From: Zygnema cylindricum
Lineage: Eukaryota > Streptophyta > Zygnematophyceae > Zygnematales > Zygnemataceae
Direction: 5' to 3'
NCBI GenBank assembly: GCA_037447655.1
Contig: JBBHKE010001110.1
Coordinates: 64,001 to 128,000, forward strand
Length of the DNA stretch: 64,000 nucleotides
Shown here: in pieces, positions 63,567-64,000 of the stretch
Layout: each line of letters starts with the position of its first letter
Numbering within the stretch: the stretch's first letter is position 1
Made by a program: the position numbers and the translations under genes
The notes under the pieces: generated by a model
The model's input: only the letters and a program-made list of their open reading frames with translations
Database searches by the model: none
What the model was told of the DNA's origin: nothing

Positions 63567-64000
63567 TACTTTACCAAACGTATGAACTACAATACAGCAT
63601 TTATTTATATCGTTGATACCAAAATAAATCGCTGATACCTTATAGTCAATATATCGACCATCCATGATACAATGCAGCAGTTTGAAATATCAAATATCGA
63701 GACCCGTACATTTTGATTATCGGCAAGACGTGTTCGGTACATCACTATCTTGAATGTATTTGTTTAATCGCGATTTGTCTTTTACAAGCCTTAGGTTCAA
63801 CGGTCGAGAAAAGGTTTCACATACTTTATTTGTGGAAACAAATAATTAGCGCCTTCGCTTAAACGGACGCGAGAGATTTCACAAAAACCGTGCCAATTTT
63901 AGTCAGCTGCCAACATTTAATACGTATTTATAATTTCAATATATGAAATAAAATTATGAACTATGTATGATACACTAAAATGTTTTTTTCTTTTGTTTGA
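63567..64000. other. Intergenic sequence without a recognised gene
   Basis: AT-rich; no frame, RNA gene or repeat identified. Confidence 0.5.

Overview
This window looks like heterochromatin or intergenic DNA from a repeat-rich, AT-rich plant-type genome, most likely a streptophyte (land plant or charophyte alga). The reasons are stacked Ty1/copia elements with plant-type gag-PR-INT-RT-RNaseH order, one initiator-tRNA-Met primer-binding site, a hAT transposon with TAGAGG ends, a TA-flanked MITE family, and no recognisable host gene. Almost every long reading frame is retrotransposon coding sequence, and most are broken. The organism assignment is inference.

Layout. 1-3338: copia A (minus), cut by the window edge, inserted in copia F (plus). 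3339-12581: copias F and G (plus), joined in tandem through a shared LTR. 12582-14295: 3' end of copia H (plus). 14296-15021: nothing recognised. 15022-21102: copia E (plus) with both LTRs. 21103-23491: decayed DNA. 23492-43703: two copia remnants, I (plus) and J (minus), forming a long inverted repeat. Copia B (minus, 24414-40878) is inserted in I with near-perfect 5-bp flanks (GATCG/GATTG). A young Ty3/gypsy element (minus, 28430-39538) is inserted in B with a CCTT(T) duplication. 43712-62087: one small MITE split by copia C (minus, 43733-57332, perfect ATTAG duplication) and by a hAT element (57448-61990). C is itself broken by copia D (48874-54627) and an LTR-like fragment. The hAT holds a solo LTR and a second MITE. 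62088-64000: intergenic DNA with two intact MITEs.

The outstanding object is the Ty3/gypsy element. Its two 1384-bp repeat copies differ at about four positions by eye. In sense order it encodes Gag, two zinc knuckles, aspartic protease, a C5 cytosine DNA methyltransferase domain (motifs I, IV, VI, VIII in canonical order), RT, RNase H, a DDE integrase and a terminal PHD finger where chromoviruses carry a chromodomain. Retrotransposon-borne cytosine methyltransferases are known (I recall reports from Klebsormidium and Symbiodinium), so the cargo has a precedent. The architecture here is odder. The terminal repeats are arranged B'-internal-A'-GC-B-A, the split-direct-repeat layout of PAT/Ngaro (DIRS-order) elements, yet the element has a DDE integrase and a target-site duplication. 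The sequence after the upstream repeat matches no tRNA I recognise but is a 21-nt perfect complement of an upstream LTR segment (candidate self-priming). A 16-nt polypurine tract is duplicated near the centre, and the leader holds a series of small hairpins each abutting the same heptamer.

Other themes: antisense tRNA-like sequences and a conserved 64-codon sense ORF in several copia LTRs; copia gag start codons inside the LTR (Ty1-like); a mosaic element G built from F-like and E-like tracts; and datable nesting with target duplications.
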